Source: CAZJHX01 sp964545715 (lineage in GTDB: Bacteria > Myxococcota_A > UBA9042 > GCA-2863065). From it: a stretch of DNA of 63,742 nt. The DNA lies in contig CAZJHX010000053.1 of the NCBI GenBank assembly GCA_964545715.1, positions 1 through 63,742 of the forward strand. The letters run 5' to 3'. Below are positions 8,034 to 17,292 of the stretch, in pieces. The notes beneath the pieces were generated by a model. It did not search any database. It saw only the letters and a list, made by a program, of their open reading frames with translations, and had not been told where the DNA came from. Every line of letters starts with the position of its first letter. The stretch's first letter is position 1. The translations under genes and the position numbers were made by a program.

Positions 8034-9316
8034 CAGAACCACACCGTCAGCGAGCCGCCGGCGTTGAAGACGGCGCCGCCGGCCGAGAAGCTGGGGTATC
8101 CCTCGTTGGCGATCTGCTTGCCGTCCAGGTCGGGATCGGCGTCCGGCAGCGCCGCGGCGTCTTTGACCGTCTCCCGCGTCGCCATCAGCTGCGCCTGAAA
8201 GTGCGCGGATAAGGTGAAGGGCAGCGAGAACGACAGCTTGCGCAGGTCCCACTCCAGGCCCAGCGAGACGGCGTGGCGGTCGTTGTCCACGAAGCTGCTC
8301 ACGCCGGTCTGGTCGGGCACCGGGCTCTGGTGAAAGAAGTACCCGGCGGACAGCTTGAGCGACTTCAGCGCGCGCACTTCGGCGCCGAAGCGCGGCACCA
8401 CGATGTCGTCAAAACCGGGGCTGGGTGTCTCCGCGTGCGGTCCGACGTAGGCCGACCACTGATGCCACACCACGTCCGCGCTCAGCTGCAGCGCGGGCAT
8501 CGGTGCCACGCGGACTCCGACCGCGACCTGGTGCGGCCGAAAGAAGTTCACGTAGTGGATGGTCATGTCGACGGGAGGCAGGCCGCCCAGCTCAAAGGAG
8601 TTGGGGATGAGCTTGGTGTCCGCGCGCGCCTCCATGCGGTAGGACACGCCGACGCTCAGCCAGTCGGTCGCCGCGTAATGCACGCCGGCAAAGACCGCCG
8701 GATCGAGCACGATCTCCCGCCGCAGATCGATCGCCAGGCGTCGGCGCTGGTCCCATTGCGTTTTGGGGGCTGAGAGCGCGATGACCGAGCCGCCGCCCAG
8801 GTCCATGAAGAGGTCGATACCCAGGCCCAGCGACACGCGGCCAAAGAGGCGATAGGCCAGCGCAAACGCGGCCGACATGCGCCGATAGCCGTCGCCGAAG
8901 GCGGGCAGATAGCGGGCATCGGCGCGCGCGGGCAGCTCGGTCTGCAGCACATAGTCGTAGGGCGAGTACAGCGCCATGCCGAAGACCAGCTCCTCGACCT
9001 TGAACAGGCGTCCGACGGGCGCCACAAAGCCGATGTACATGCCGCCGGCGTTGGGCACCGGGACATCGGAGCGGCCCACGCCCGGATCGTCCAACCACAG
9101 CGACGGCTGCGAGTAGATCGGAGCCAGGGTCAGCGCCGCGCGGTCGATTTGAGCGATGCCCGCGGGGTTGTACCAGACCGCGGAGAAGTCGTCTGCGACC
9201 GCCGTGAAGGCCCCGCCCAGCGCTGTGGCGCGCGAGCCGACGCCAAAGAGGTCCGGCGTGTTGGCGGTGGCCGGCGCAGCGAGTGCAAGGACGATGAGCG
9301 CTGCCGCTACTCGCAT
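8033..9316 (-). CDS. FadL/OmpP1-family outer membrane protein (first copy)
   Basis: A 427-residue barrel closely related in layout to its downstream neighbour: signal peptide MRVAAALIVLALAAPATA, then GVGSRATALG, ADDFSAVWYNPAGIA, and beta-strand pattern to a terminal aromatic (SLTVWF). FadL-type proteins admit hydrophobic molecules across the outer membrane. Two copies in tandem suggest duplication and possibly different substrates, or a paired system with the adjacent lipoproteins. Its start lies 10 bp inside the upstream lipoprotein gene. Confidence 0.88.
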   Translation of the reverse strand: MRVAAALIVLALAAPATANTPDLFGVGSRATALGGAFTAVADDFSAVWYNPAGIAQIDRAALTLAPIYSQPSLWLDDPGVGRSDVPVPNAGGMYIGFVAPVGRLFKVEELVFGMALYSPYDYVLQTELPARADARYLPAFGDGYRRMSAAFALAYRLFGRVSLGLGIDLFMDLGGGSVIALSAPKTQWDQRRRLAIDLRREIVLDPAVFAGVHYAATDWLSVGVSYRMEARADTKLIPNSFELGGLPPVDMTIHYVNFFRPHQVAVGVRVAPMPALQLSADVVWHQWSAYVGPHAETPSPGFDDIVVPRFGAEVRALKSLKLSAGYFFHQSPVPDQTGVSSFVDNDRHAVSLGLEWDLRKLSFSLPFTLSAHFQAQLMATRETVKDAAALPDADPDLDGKQIANEGYPSFSAGGAVFNAGGSLTVWF

Positions 9317-9738
9317 GTGCCTCCGGTGGTCAGCGCAAACGGCAGCGCGGCGATATCGGTCTCGCCGCGATCATTGACGACGGCGAGCGTCACCGAGAAG
9401 CCGTGATCCGCGGCAAAAGTCACGTCTACGGGACAGTCCAGCGGCTCTTCGGCGTCGTACGGGCACGGCGGACGGCACACCAGCTCGCCGTTTTGGACCT
9501 TCCACGCGGTGCCGGCCACGCTCCAGCGCAGCTCAGTCAGGCAGGCGCCCTCTTCGCCGGGGATGCCGGGCAGCCGTGCACGAGGGCTGGAGTCCAGGGC
9601 GCTGAGGTGCACCACCGTCTGATGGTCGTCGCCCTGACAGACGGCGCGAACGTCAGCGCGTGCGACCGCCAGCGGATGATCCAGGCGCTCCAGCCCACAC
9701 CCCGCCAGCAGCGTTATGAGCAGCAGTGCGCGGATCAC
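9307..9738 (-). CDS. Small hypothetical lipoprotein
   Basis: A 143-residue protein with a textbook lipoprotein signal (MIRALLLITLLAGC, lipobox LAGC). The mature part looks like one Ig/PKD-like beta domain: a Trp-containing strand (ELRWSVAGTAWKV) and a later strand FSVTLAVVNDRGET. It has six cysteines. Starts GTG, overlapping the stop of the MerR-TPR gene (GTGA), and ends 10 bp inside the FadL gene, so all three are likely co-translated. Function unknown. Confidence 0.75.
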   Translation of the reverse strand: MIRALLLITLLAGCGLERLDHPLAVARADVRAVCQGDDHQTVVHLSALDSSPRARLPGIPGEEGACLTELRWSVAGTAWKVQNGELVCRPPCPYDAEEPLDCPVDVTFAADHGFSVTLAVVNDRGETDIAALPFALTTGGTCE

Positions 9739-10559
9739 ACGCTTCGGATGACCAGACGCCGGTATCGGGCGAGGTAGTCGATCGCTTCCTGCTTCTTGTC
9801 CAGCCGCTCGCAGACCGCGGCGGCGTTGTAATACGCGTCGGCAAAGCCCTGGTCCAGCCGCATGGCCGTCTGATAGGACTGCAGCGCCTCGAGATAGCGG
9901 CCCAGATCCTCCAGCGCCACGCCCAGATTGAACGCGGCGGTGGGGTCGTCAGGAGCTACGTCGCAGGCTGTTCGGTACTGGCCCTCGGCCCGGTCGACCT
10001 CCCCACGCTCGTGCAGCAGCCGCCCTACGTTGATCCGCGCGTCGACGTGGTCCGGGTCGATCTCCAGGACCTGCCAGTACAGCTTGATCCCGTGGTCCGG
10101 GTCACCCGACTCGACGGCGCACGCCTCGGCGTAGAGCGCTTCTACTTTTTCGTTGAGACCTGCGGGCAGCGCCGGCTTGCGGTGGACCGCCAGCTCGGTG
10201 AGCGTCGCCAGCTCCGCGATCTCGAAGTCCAGGACGACCTGCCCGGAATCGGGCTGCCAGGCCGACGACCCGTCGCGGACGACGACTGCGCCACCCTCGG
10301 CCGTGATGCGCAGGCCGGTCAAACATTGCTCCGCGGGCAGCTGTTCGCGCAGGTTCTTCAGCGCCCGACGCACCCGGTGCGGCTTCACGCGCTCGCTCAG
10401 CGTCTTGGCGGTGCGTAGCAGCACAACGTCTTGAAAAGAAAATCGGTAGTTGCCGCGCTCGTCGCGAGATGCGCCCAGGAAGCCGGCCCGTACGTACCGG
10501 CGAATCACCGCCGGCTGCAGGTCCAGTAACCCGGCCACATCCCGGACGGTGTACGTCAT
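9735..10559 (-). CDS. MerR-type HTH protein fused to TPR repeats
   Basis: A 274-residue cytoplasmic protein. Residues 1-70 are a MerR-like winged helix-turn-helix (TVRDVAGLLDLQPAVIRRYVRAGFL, read as VRDVAGLL and IRRYVRAGFL; then FSFQDVVLLRTAKTL). The middle (70-135) is mixed. Residues about 140-270 are TPR repeats (DPDHVDARINVGRLLHERG, DDPTAAFNLGVALEDLGRY, FADAYYNAAAVCERLDKKQ). The same MerR-TPR architecture is common in myxobacterial genomes. It may regulate the operon or act through protein contacts. The start overlaps the ku stop (ATGA). Confidence 0.85.
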   Translation of the reverse strand: MTYTVRDVAGLLDLQPAVIRRYVRAGFLGASRDERGNYRFSFQDVVLLRTAKTLSERVKPHRVRRALKNLREQLPAEQCLTGLRITAEGGAVVVRDGSSAWQPDSGQVVLDFEIAELATLTELAVHRKPALPAGLNEKVEALYAEACAVESGDPDHGIKLYWQVLEIDPDHVDARINVGRLLHERGEVDRAEGQYRTACDVAPDDPTAAFNLGVALEDLGRYLEALQSYQTAMRLDQGFADAYYNAAAVCERLDKKQEAIDYLARYRRLVIRSV

Positions 10560-11406
10560 CCCAGAGAGGACTTCTGTTCGTCGTCCGCTACGGCGCTACC
10601 GGCCGCGCGCTTGGCGGGTTTGCGCTCGGCGTCGTCCTCGGACTGGCCCCCGATGCTGGCCTTGAGGGCCGCCATCAGGTCGATCAGCTGCGCCTTGGGC
10701 TCTTCGACGTGGGCGACGGTGACCTCTTCGCCGTCGATCTTCGCCTGGATCGTGCGCTCTAGAGTGTGGCGGACGGTGTCCTCGTATTTGCTCGGGTCGA
10801 AGGTCTCGGACGTGCTCATGGCGATGATCTGCAGCGCCAGCGCCAGCTCCTGCTCGCGGACCTCGGTGTCCTCGCCCATGGGCACCTCGGAGAACGCCCG
10901 GACCTCGTCGGCGTATCGCAGCTGCTGCATCACCAGACCCTCGTCGCTGGCGCGCACCAGCACCAGGTACTGCTTGCCGCGCGCCGCGTACTGCGCGATG
11001 CCGGCCAGCCCGGACTGCCGCATGGCCTCGGCCAGCAGATGATAGGGCTTGTCGCCGCCGGTGTCGGGACCCAGGTAGTAGGGCTTGTCGAAGTAGATGG
11101 TGTCGATCTTCGCCAGCGGGATGAACTCGGTGATCTCGATCGCGCGCGTGGCCTCGGTCTGGGCCGACGCGATCTCCTCGTCGCTCATGATGACGAACTT
11201 GTCTTTGGCGTACTCGTAGTGTCGCTGCGGGGGACCTCTTCGCCGTCGTTGAGGCAGATGTACTTCTGCTTCAGCCGACCGCCGCACCCGCCGCCGTGCA
11301 GCTGCTTGAAGCGCACTTTGGCCTCGGAGCGCGTGGGCGTGTAGAGCTTGACCGGGATAGAGACGAGTCCAAAGGACACCGTTACGGATGCAATAGCGCG
11401 TGCCAT
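10556..11406 (-). pseudogene. ku: Ku, NHEJ end-binding protein, interrupted by a frameshift
   Basis: Bacterial Ku, the homodimeric DNA-end clamp that recruits LigD in non-homologous end joining. The N-terminal part from ATG 11406 (MARAIASVTVSFGLVSIPVK, then CGGRLKQKYICLNDGEEVP) is in one frame. The remainder (YEYAKDKFVIMSDEEI ... ELALALQIIAMSTSETF ...) is in another. The break is at about 11216-11224, at the position where related Ku proteins have a short stretch leading into GYEYAKD; only two bases separate the two frames, so roughly ten bases, or one plus codons, seem missing. The rest of the gene, including a Lys-rich tail (RKPAKRAA), is intact. Either a real mutation or an assembly error. 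Divergent from ligD, 28 bp apart. Confidence 0.85.
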
Positions 11407-11415
11407 GCGGCGTAG

Positions 11416-11423
11416 TCTATATT
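11416..11423. promoter_or_regulatory. Shared bidirectional -10 region between ku and ligD
   Basis: The 8-mer TCTATATT contains TATATT on the plus strand (11 nt before the ligD ATG) and TATAGA on the minus strand (9 nt before the ku ATG). With only 28 bp between the two start codons, both genes would be transcribed from overlapping -10 elements as nearly leaderless mRNAs. Confidence 0.42.
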
Positions 11424-11434
11424 GTCGACGGTCT

Positions 11435-13957
11435 ATGTGTGCAGAAAAACACGACTCTCCCAACAAGCTGGAAGAGTACCGCAGCAAGCGATCCGCGGAC
11501 GCCACGCCCGAGCCGTTTGGTGGGGACCCGACACCCACATCCGGGGCGCACCTCTTCGTGGTTCACAAGCACGCCGCCAGCCGGCTGCACTGGGATCTGC
11601 GCCTGGAGTGGGACGGGGTGCTGCTCTCCTGGGCGATCCCGCAGGGGCCGTGCCTGGATCCCACGGTCAAGCGGCTGGCGATGCAGACCGAGGATCACCC
11701 GCTGGAGTACAAAGACTTTGAGGGCGTGATCCCCAAGGGCAACTACGGCGCGGGCGAGATGATCATCTGGGACCGCGGCGTGTGGGTGCCGATCGAAGAG
11801 GAGAAGTACACCTGGGACCAGAAGATCCTCTTTGATCTCAAGGGATACAAGCTGAGGGGGCGCTGGGCGCTCATCCACACGGGCAGGCGCCCGGGCCAGG
11901 ACAAGAAGCAGTGGCTGTTGATCAAGAAGAGCGACGGCGCGTCCATGCCGGTGGAGCAGCAGTCGTTTGATCAGGGGTCTGTTGTCTCGGGGCTGACGGT
12001 CGAGGATCTGCGTGACCAGACCAGTCGCGCCGCCGACATCCGTGCGGACCTGGAGACGGCGAACGCCCCGAAGCGGCAAGTGCGCGCCGGGGCGTTGAAG
12101 GTGCAGAACGCCCAGGTCGGCCGGGCGCCGTTCACGGATCCCAACTGGATCTTCGAGCTGAAGCACGACGGCTTTCGCGTGATCGCGGGCCGGGAGGACG
12201 GCAAGGCGCGCCTGTTCTACCGCAGCGGCAAAGAGTCGACCGAGATCTACCCGGAGATCACCCAGGCGCTGTCGATGCAGCCGTTTGGCGACCTGGTGTT
12301 GGACGGGGAGGTCGTGGTGCTGGACGACGAGGCCCGATCCAGCTTTCAGCTGCTGCAGAAGCGCGCTCAGCTGCGCAGACGCCCCGATATTCAGCGTGCC
12401 ACGATGCAGCTGCCGGCGATCTTGTACGTGTTCGACCTGCTGGCGTTCGAGGGCTACGACCTGCGCGACCTGCCCCTGATGGAGCGCAAGCGCTTCTTGA
12501 AGCGGGTGCTGCCGGCGTCGGGACCGCTGCGGTACGCCGACCACGTGGAGGAGCAGGGCGAGGCGCTCTTCGAGCAGGTCAAGGCGCTGGGGCTCGAGGG
12601 CCTGATGGCCAAGCGACGAGACGGCAAATACGTGGGCCGACGTGTCGATCACTGGCTCAAGCTCAAGGCGGACCATACCGACGAGTTCGTGGTGGTCGGC
12701 TTCACGCGGCCCAAGCGCGCACGCACCGGGTTTGGCGCGCTTCATCTGGCGCTGCGGAAGGGGGAGACGCTCGACTACGTCGGCCGGGTGGGCAGCGGCT
12801 ACAGCGAGTCCGAGCTGGCCGAGATCAGCGCGCTGCTGGAGGGCACTGAGCTGGAGGAGCCTGCGTTTGGCGGAGCGCCGCCCGAGGGCCACGTGGGTCG
12901 CTGGAGCAAAGAGGCTTCCGACGACGTGTGGGTGACGCCGCGCTTGATGGTGGAGGTCCAGTTCACCGAGCGCACGGACGACGGCATGCTGCGCCATCCG
13001 GTATTCAAGCGCGTGCGCCCCGACCTGATGGACATCGACACGGCGGTCGAGGACGAGCCGCGAGAGGTCCGCTACACGAATCGCGGCAAGCTCTTCTGGC
13101 CGGAGGCGGGGTACACGAAGGGCGATCTGATCGACTACTACCAGTGGGCGTATCCCCACCTGCAGCCGTTTCTGGCGGACCGGCCGCTGGTCATGACGCG
13201 GTACCCGGACGGCATCGACGGCAAGTCGTTTTATCAAAAGAGCGCTCCGGGTTTTCTGCCGGGGTGGGTGCGGCGATTCCCGTTGTACAGCGAGCACACA
13301 CAGCGCGAGATCGAGTACCTGGTGGTCGACTGCGCCGAGACGATGGGCTGGATCGCCAACATGGCGTCCATCCCGCTGCACATCTGGCACAGCCGCACGA
13401 CCAACCTGCAGCGACCCGATTGGTGCCTGATCGATCTGGACCCCAAGGGCGCGCCGTTCACCGACGTTGTGGATATCGCGCTGGCGGTGCATGCGCTGTG
13501 CGACGAGATCGGGCTGCCCAACTACATCAAGACCAGCGGGGCCACCGGGCTGCATATATTCGTACCGATGGCTGGTCTGTGCACATACGCTCAGGTGCGC
13601 GATTTGGCTATGCTGATCGCCAAGGTCGTCCTCACAGATTTGGAGAAGATCGCCACCGTCGTGCGTCACATCCCGTCCCGCAAGGGCAGGGTCTATATCG
13701 ACACCCTGCAAAACGCCCACGGTCAGCTGATCGTGTCGCCGTATTGCGTGCGGCCGCGACCTGGTGCGCCGGTTTCGACGCCGCTGGACTGGAGCGAGGT
13801 CGACCACAAGCTGGACCCGACCGCGTTTACGATCAAGACGGTGCCGCCGCGGGTGGAGGCTCGCGAGTTCGACCCGCTGCTGCCGCTTCTGACGGCCGAC
13901 GTTGACCTGATGAGCGTCCTGACGGCGCTGGGCCAGAAGCTGGAGGAGCTGAGTTGA
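11435..13957 (+). CDS. ligD: LigD, multifunctional NHEJ ATP-dependent DNA ligase
   Basis: An 840-residue NHEJ enzyme with domain order PE-LIG-POL, the order of Pseudomonas LigD rather than mycobacterial POL-PE-LIG. PE (about 20-180): the 3'-phosphoesterase motif FVVHKHAASRLHWDLRLE (His and Arg-x-His residues visible). LIG (about 205-520): adenylated lysine K243 in ELKHDGFR, plus DGEVVVLD and GLMAKR. POL (about 545-835): prim-pol Asp pair D667/D669 in LIDLDPKG and the His of SGATGLHIFVP. ATG 11435 (MCAEKHDSPNK) is chosen because it precedes the PE domain and follows the TATATT box; upstream in-frame sequence overlaps ku. It looks fully intact, unlike ku. The stop overlaps the TTG start of the next gene. 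Confidence 0.93.
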   Translation: MCAEKHDSPNKLEEYRSKRSADATPEPFGGDPTPTSGAHLFVVHKHAASRLHWDLRLEWDGVLLSWAIPQGPCLDPTVKRLAMQTEDHPLEYKDFEGVIPKGNYGAGEMIIWDRGVWVPIEEEKYTWDQKILFDLKGYKLRGRWALIHTGRRPGQDKKQWLLIKKSDGASMPVEQQSFDQGSVVSGLTVEDLRDQTSRAADIRADLETANAPKRQVRAGALKVQNAQVGRAPFTDPNWIFELKHDGFRVIAGREDGKARLFYRSGKESTEIYPEITQALSMQPFGDLVLDGEVVVLDDEARSSFQLLQKRAQLRRRPDIQRATMQLPAILYVFDLLAFEGYDLRDLPLMERKRFLKRVLPASGPLRYADHVEEQGEALFEQVKALGLEGLMAKRRDGKYVGRRVDHWLKLKADHTDEFVVVGFTRPKRARTGFGALHLALRKGETLDYVGRVGSGYSESELAEISALLEGTELEEPAFGGAPPEGHVGRWSKEASDDVWVTPRLMVEVQFTERTDDGMLRHPVFKRVRPDLMDIDTAVEDEPREVRYTNRGKLFWPEAGYTKGDLIDYYQWAYPHLQPFLADRPLVMTRYPDGIDGKSFYQKSAPGFLPGWVRRFPLYSEHTQREIEYLVVDCAETMGWIANMASIPLHIWHSRTTNLQRPDWCLIDLDPKGAPFTDVVDIALAVHALCDEIGLPNYIKTSGATGLHIFVPMAGLCTYAQVRDLAMLIAKVVLTDLEKIATVVRHIPSRKGRVYIDTLQNAHGQLIVSPYCVRPRPGAPVSTPLDWSEVDHKLDPTAFTIKTVPPRVEAREFDPLLPLLTADVDLMSVLTALGQKLEELS

Positions 13958-16900
13958 TCCGCCGGGCGCCGGTGGCGTTGCTGGGTCTCGTCCTGGCCTG
14001 CGCGGAGGCGGGACCCGGGCCGATCGACGCGACCCAGACGTCTGTGACGACCGACTCTGAGAGCCTGGTGGCCGACGGTGTGGCCGCCGCTGAGGTGACG
14101 GTGACGGTCCGTGACAGCGCGGGCAAGGCGATCTCCGGGGTGGCGGTGGCGCTTGCGGCAAGTCGCGACGTCGGGGTGGACGCCCCCGAGACGACTGATG
14201 AGAGCGGCGTAACCGTGGCGCTGGTGCGGTCGACGAGCGCCGGCCCGGTGACCGTGACCGCAACCGCGGGTGATGTTGAGCTGGGAGCTGTCGAGATCGA
14301 CTTTGTGCCGGGCCCCGCCGTGAAGCTGCTGTTTGCGCAGCCGCCGGCGGATACGACCGCCGGTGCGCCTTTTCAGAAGACGGTGGCCGTCATCGCGGCA
14401 GACGAGCACGGCAACCCGGTCGACATGGCGCTCACCGTCGCGCTGGCCAGCGATTCCAAGCTGCAGGGCGCCGTGGGAGCCAGCGCGTCGTCGGGCGCTG
14501 TCCACTTTGCCGGGCTGACGGCGACGGCGGTGGGGCGGCACACCATCACCGCGTCGGCAGACGATCTGGCGTCGGTGACGTCCGAGTCGTTTCAGGTCAG
14601 CCCCGGTGCGGCGGCGCGCGTCGGGTTTGTGCAGCAGCCGACCGATGTCGTGACGGGCCTCTCGTTCGACCCGCCGCTCACTGTTCGGCTGGAGGATGGC
14701 TGGGGCAACCCGGTCACGGGCGAGACGGCGACGCTGACGCTGGAGCTGGAGGACAACCCGGGCGCGGACGGCTTCCCGACAAAACCTACGGGGGCGACCA
14801 AGAGCGGCGTGGCGATCTTCAGCGCCGTGGTGCTGCAGCGGGTGGCTGACGGCGTGACCCTGAAGGCGTCCGGAAAGAACCTGGAGCCGGACATCAGCGC
14901 GCCGTTCTCCGTGGTGGCCGGGCCTGCGACCGGGCTCGGGTTCGAGTCGCCGCCCGAGGACGCGATCGCAGGGGAGATCATGCCGCCCATCGTGGTGGTC
15001 GCGCGCGACGCGCACGGGAACCCGGCGCCGTCGTTTGATGGCATGGTCGCGCTGACCACGGGCAGCACGGTGCTGGGCGCGCAGCTGGGCGGAGCGGTGG
15101 CCGTGCAGGCGATCGAGGGTGTCGCCGTGTTCGACGACCTGACGCTGACGAAGGCCCAGCCGGGCTACACGGTGAAGGCGCTGGCGCAGGATCTGGACGC
15201 CGCGACCAGCGCCCAGTTCACGGTGCGGGCGGGCGCCCCCGCGGCGCTGGTGTTCGCCAAGACGCCGCCCTTCGGCTGCGATGGCCTGGTCCTGTCGCCG
15301 TTTGTAGAGGTCAAGCTGCTGGACGCGTTCGACAATGAGGCGGATGCGGCCGTGGATGTGACGCTGGCCGTGGCGGAGGGCGACGGCGCCGGCCTCTCAG
15401 GCACCGCAACGGTACAGACGGTGCACGGGGTGGCCCGCTTTGCGGATGCCGGCGTTCAGCTGGCGGAGCCGCCGGAGACGGGCACGGGGGTCATGCTCAG
15501 CGCGTCCTCACCCGAGCTGGGCGACGCGACCAGCGATCCGTTTGTCATCTGGACGTGCGATGTGGTCAACGGCATCGCTAGCTATGACTCGGTGCCGGCT
15601 ACGCTGCAGGGACTCAAGTACGACCAGACGGTCGAGACCGCGATTCGGGCTGCGCACGTGCAGATCGTCGATGACGCGGACGGCGCCCTGCTGGCGGAGG
15701 GCGTCACCAGCAGCAAGGGCAAGTTCACGCTGGGCGTCGTGTCCGGCGTGCCATTGGTGCGTGTGCGCATCTTCTCGCGCACGGTGTGGCCGCCGATTCG
15801 GGTGCAGGACAACACCGACGGCGGCGCGCTCTACACGGTGGAGTCGGAGCCGTTCGATCCGACCGACTCCGCCAAGCAGTTGGTGCACGCCGGCAGTGGC
15901 TGGACGGGCAAAAAGTACGGTGAGCCGCGGCTGGCGGCGCCGTTCAGCATTCTGGACACGGCCTATGAAGCGGCCCAGGCGGTGCTGGAGGTGCGCAACC
16001 CGGCGCTGCCGCAGGCGGTCTTCAACTGGAGCGTCGACAACCGCCCGGAGCAGGGCAATCCGGCCAAGGGTCAGATCACGTCCACCCACTTCAGCCCGTA
16101 CGAAAACGCGGTCTACTTGATGGGCAAGCAGAACGCCCAGACCGACGAATACGACCGCCACACCATCATCCATGAGTGGACTCACTGGCTGGAGAGCAAC
16201 CTGGGCCGCAGCGACAGCTTTGGCGGCGTGCACTGGCTGGGCGCGCGCATCGAGCCGCGGCTGGCGTTTGGCGAGGGCGTGGCCGATGCGATGCCCGGCA
16301 TTGTGCTGCACCCGGACAGCACGTACGCCATGACCTTTGGCAAGAAGCAGGGCAAGGGCTGGGGCTTCGACGTCGACGTCAACGCCGGTGGCGAAGACAA
16401 GCACCCGGGCTGGTTCTCCGAGGTCAGCGTGGCGGCCATGGTCTACGACGTGTTCGATGACGAGGACGAGCCCTGGGACACCATCAGCCTGGGCCTGGGC
16501 CCGGTCCTGGATGTGCTGACGGGCGCCCACAAGACGACGGACGCGTTCACCACCATCTTCACGTTCATGCATGCCCTCAAAACGGCCTTTCCGGAGCTGA
16601 ACGGGGCCATCAACGCGTTGACTGCTAAGCACAGCATGTCCCCGGTCGCCGATCAGTGGGGTGCGGCCGAGACCAACGACGGTGGCTGGGAGCAGAACCT
16701 GCCGGTCTATCGCACGGCCATGATCAACGGCGCGTCCCTGGCCCTGCCGATTCTGGGCGAGCCTCCCCAGCAGATGATGTTCTCGACGCGCTTCATCCGC
16801 TTCACGGGCAACGGCGCGGGCATCACGGTAGCCGCCCAGTCCCTCATTGACGTCGACATGTTCGTCTTCCGGCGCGGCGCCCTGCTCGCCCACACCGCCA

Positions 16901-17292
16901 ACACGGCGACCAACAGCGTGACGGTGCAAACCAGCGACGGCGCCGAGTACGTGATCGCGCTGCGCGGCGTTCAAAACGGCCAGAAGATCAACGACGTCTC
17001 GCTGTCGCTGACCACGCAATGCCATCGCGCGCCGGTCGACATCCGCGCCGACATCGACCGCGACCGCGCCACCTTGACCCTGACTCCGCGCGCCGCTGCG
17101 ACCAACCTGACGCTGTCTGTCTATGGCATCGACGGCCTGGTTGTGCGGAACCCTCCGACCGGTTGGCGGTCCAGTGCTGAGCTCGACCTGATTCGTCCCC
17201 AGCGCGAGTCCAACCTGGTGGTGATCGTGGAGGGCGACTTCGACGGCGTGCGAAATGTGCGGGTCCAGACCTTTACGGTGCCGGCGCGCTGA
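13954..17292 (+). CDS. Giant lipoprotein with Ig-like repeats and HExxH metallopeptidase
   Basis: A 1112-residue secreted protein. It starts at TTG overlapping the ligD stop (TTGA); signal peptide RRAPVALLGLVLAC gives a lipobox. Residues about 25-500 are four to five Ig-like (Big-type) repeats, each opening with phrases like PAVKLLFAQPP, AARVGFVQQPTD, ATGLGFESPPED, PAALVFAKTPP, with invasin-like NPV and GxAxFxxL landmarks. Residues about 540-640 resemble a carboxypeptidase-regulatory beta-sandwich. A zinc-peptidase core follows: HEWTH starts at residue 740 (IIHEWTHWLE), with a downstream Glu in LAFGEGVADAMPG. The C-terminal 200 residues are beta-rich. Likely a cell-surface protease on a stalk. 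Confidence 0.85.
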   Translation: MIRRAPVALLGLVLACAEAGPGPIDATQTSVTTDSESLVADGVAAAEVTVTVRDSAGKAISGVAVALAASRDVGVDAPETTDESGVTVALVRSTSAGPVTVTATAGDVELGAVEIDFVPGPAVKLLFAQPPADTTAGAPFQKTVAVIAADEHGNPVDMALTVALASDSKLQGAVGASASSGAVHFAGLTATAVGRHTITASADDLASVTSESFQVSPGAAARVGFVQQPTDVVTGLSFDPPLTVRLEDGWGNPVTGETATLTLELEDNPGADGFPTKPTGATKSGVAIFSAVVLQRVADGVTLKASGKNLEPDISAPFSVVAGPATGLGFESPPEDAIAGEIMPPIVVVARDAHGNPAPSFDGMVALTTGSTVLGAQLGGAVAVQAIEGVAVFDDLTLTKAQPGYTVKALAQDLDAATSAQFTVRAGAPAALVFAKTPPFGCDGLVLSPFVEVKLLDAFDNEADAAVDVTLAVAEGDGAGLSGTATVQTVHGVARFADAGVQLAEPPETGTGVMLSASSPELGDATSDPFVIWTCDVVNGIASYDSVPATLQGLKYDQTVETAIRAAHVQIVDDADGALLAEGVTSSKGKFTLGVVSGVPLVRVRIFSRTVWPPIRVQDNTDGGALYTVESEPFDPTDSAKQLVHAGSGWTGKKYGEPRLAAPFSILDTAYEAAQAVLEVRNPALPQAVFNWSVDNRPEQGNPAKGQITSTHFSPYENAVYLMGKQNAQTDEYDRHTIIHEWTHWLESNLGRSDSFGGVHWLGARIEPRLAFGEGVADAMPGIVLHPDSTYAMTFGKKQGKGWGFDVDVNAGGEDKHPGWFSEVSVAAMVYDVFDDEDEPWDTISLGLGPVLDVLTGAHKTTDAFTTIFTFMHALKTAFPELNGAINALTAKHSMSPVADQWGAAETNDGGWEQNLPVYRTAMINGASLALPILGEPPQQMMFSTRFIRFTGNGAGITVAAQSLIDVDMFVFRRGALLAHTANTATNSVTVQTSDGAEYVIALRGVQNGQKINDVSLSLTTQCHRAPVDIRADIDRDRATLTLTPRAAATNLTLSVYGIDGLVVRNPPTGWRSSAELDLIRPQRESNLVVIVEGDFDGVRNVRVQTFTVPAR

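Noticed and set aside
11417..14263. 948-residue antisense ORF opposite ligD
   Set aside because: Composition is Arg/His/Gln-rich with no domain; ligD on the other strand has all catalytic motifs.
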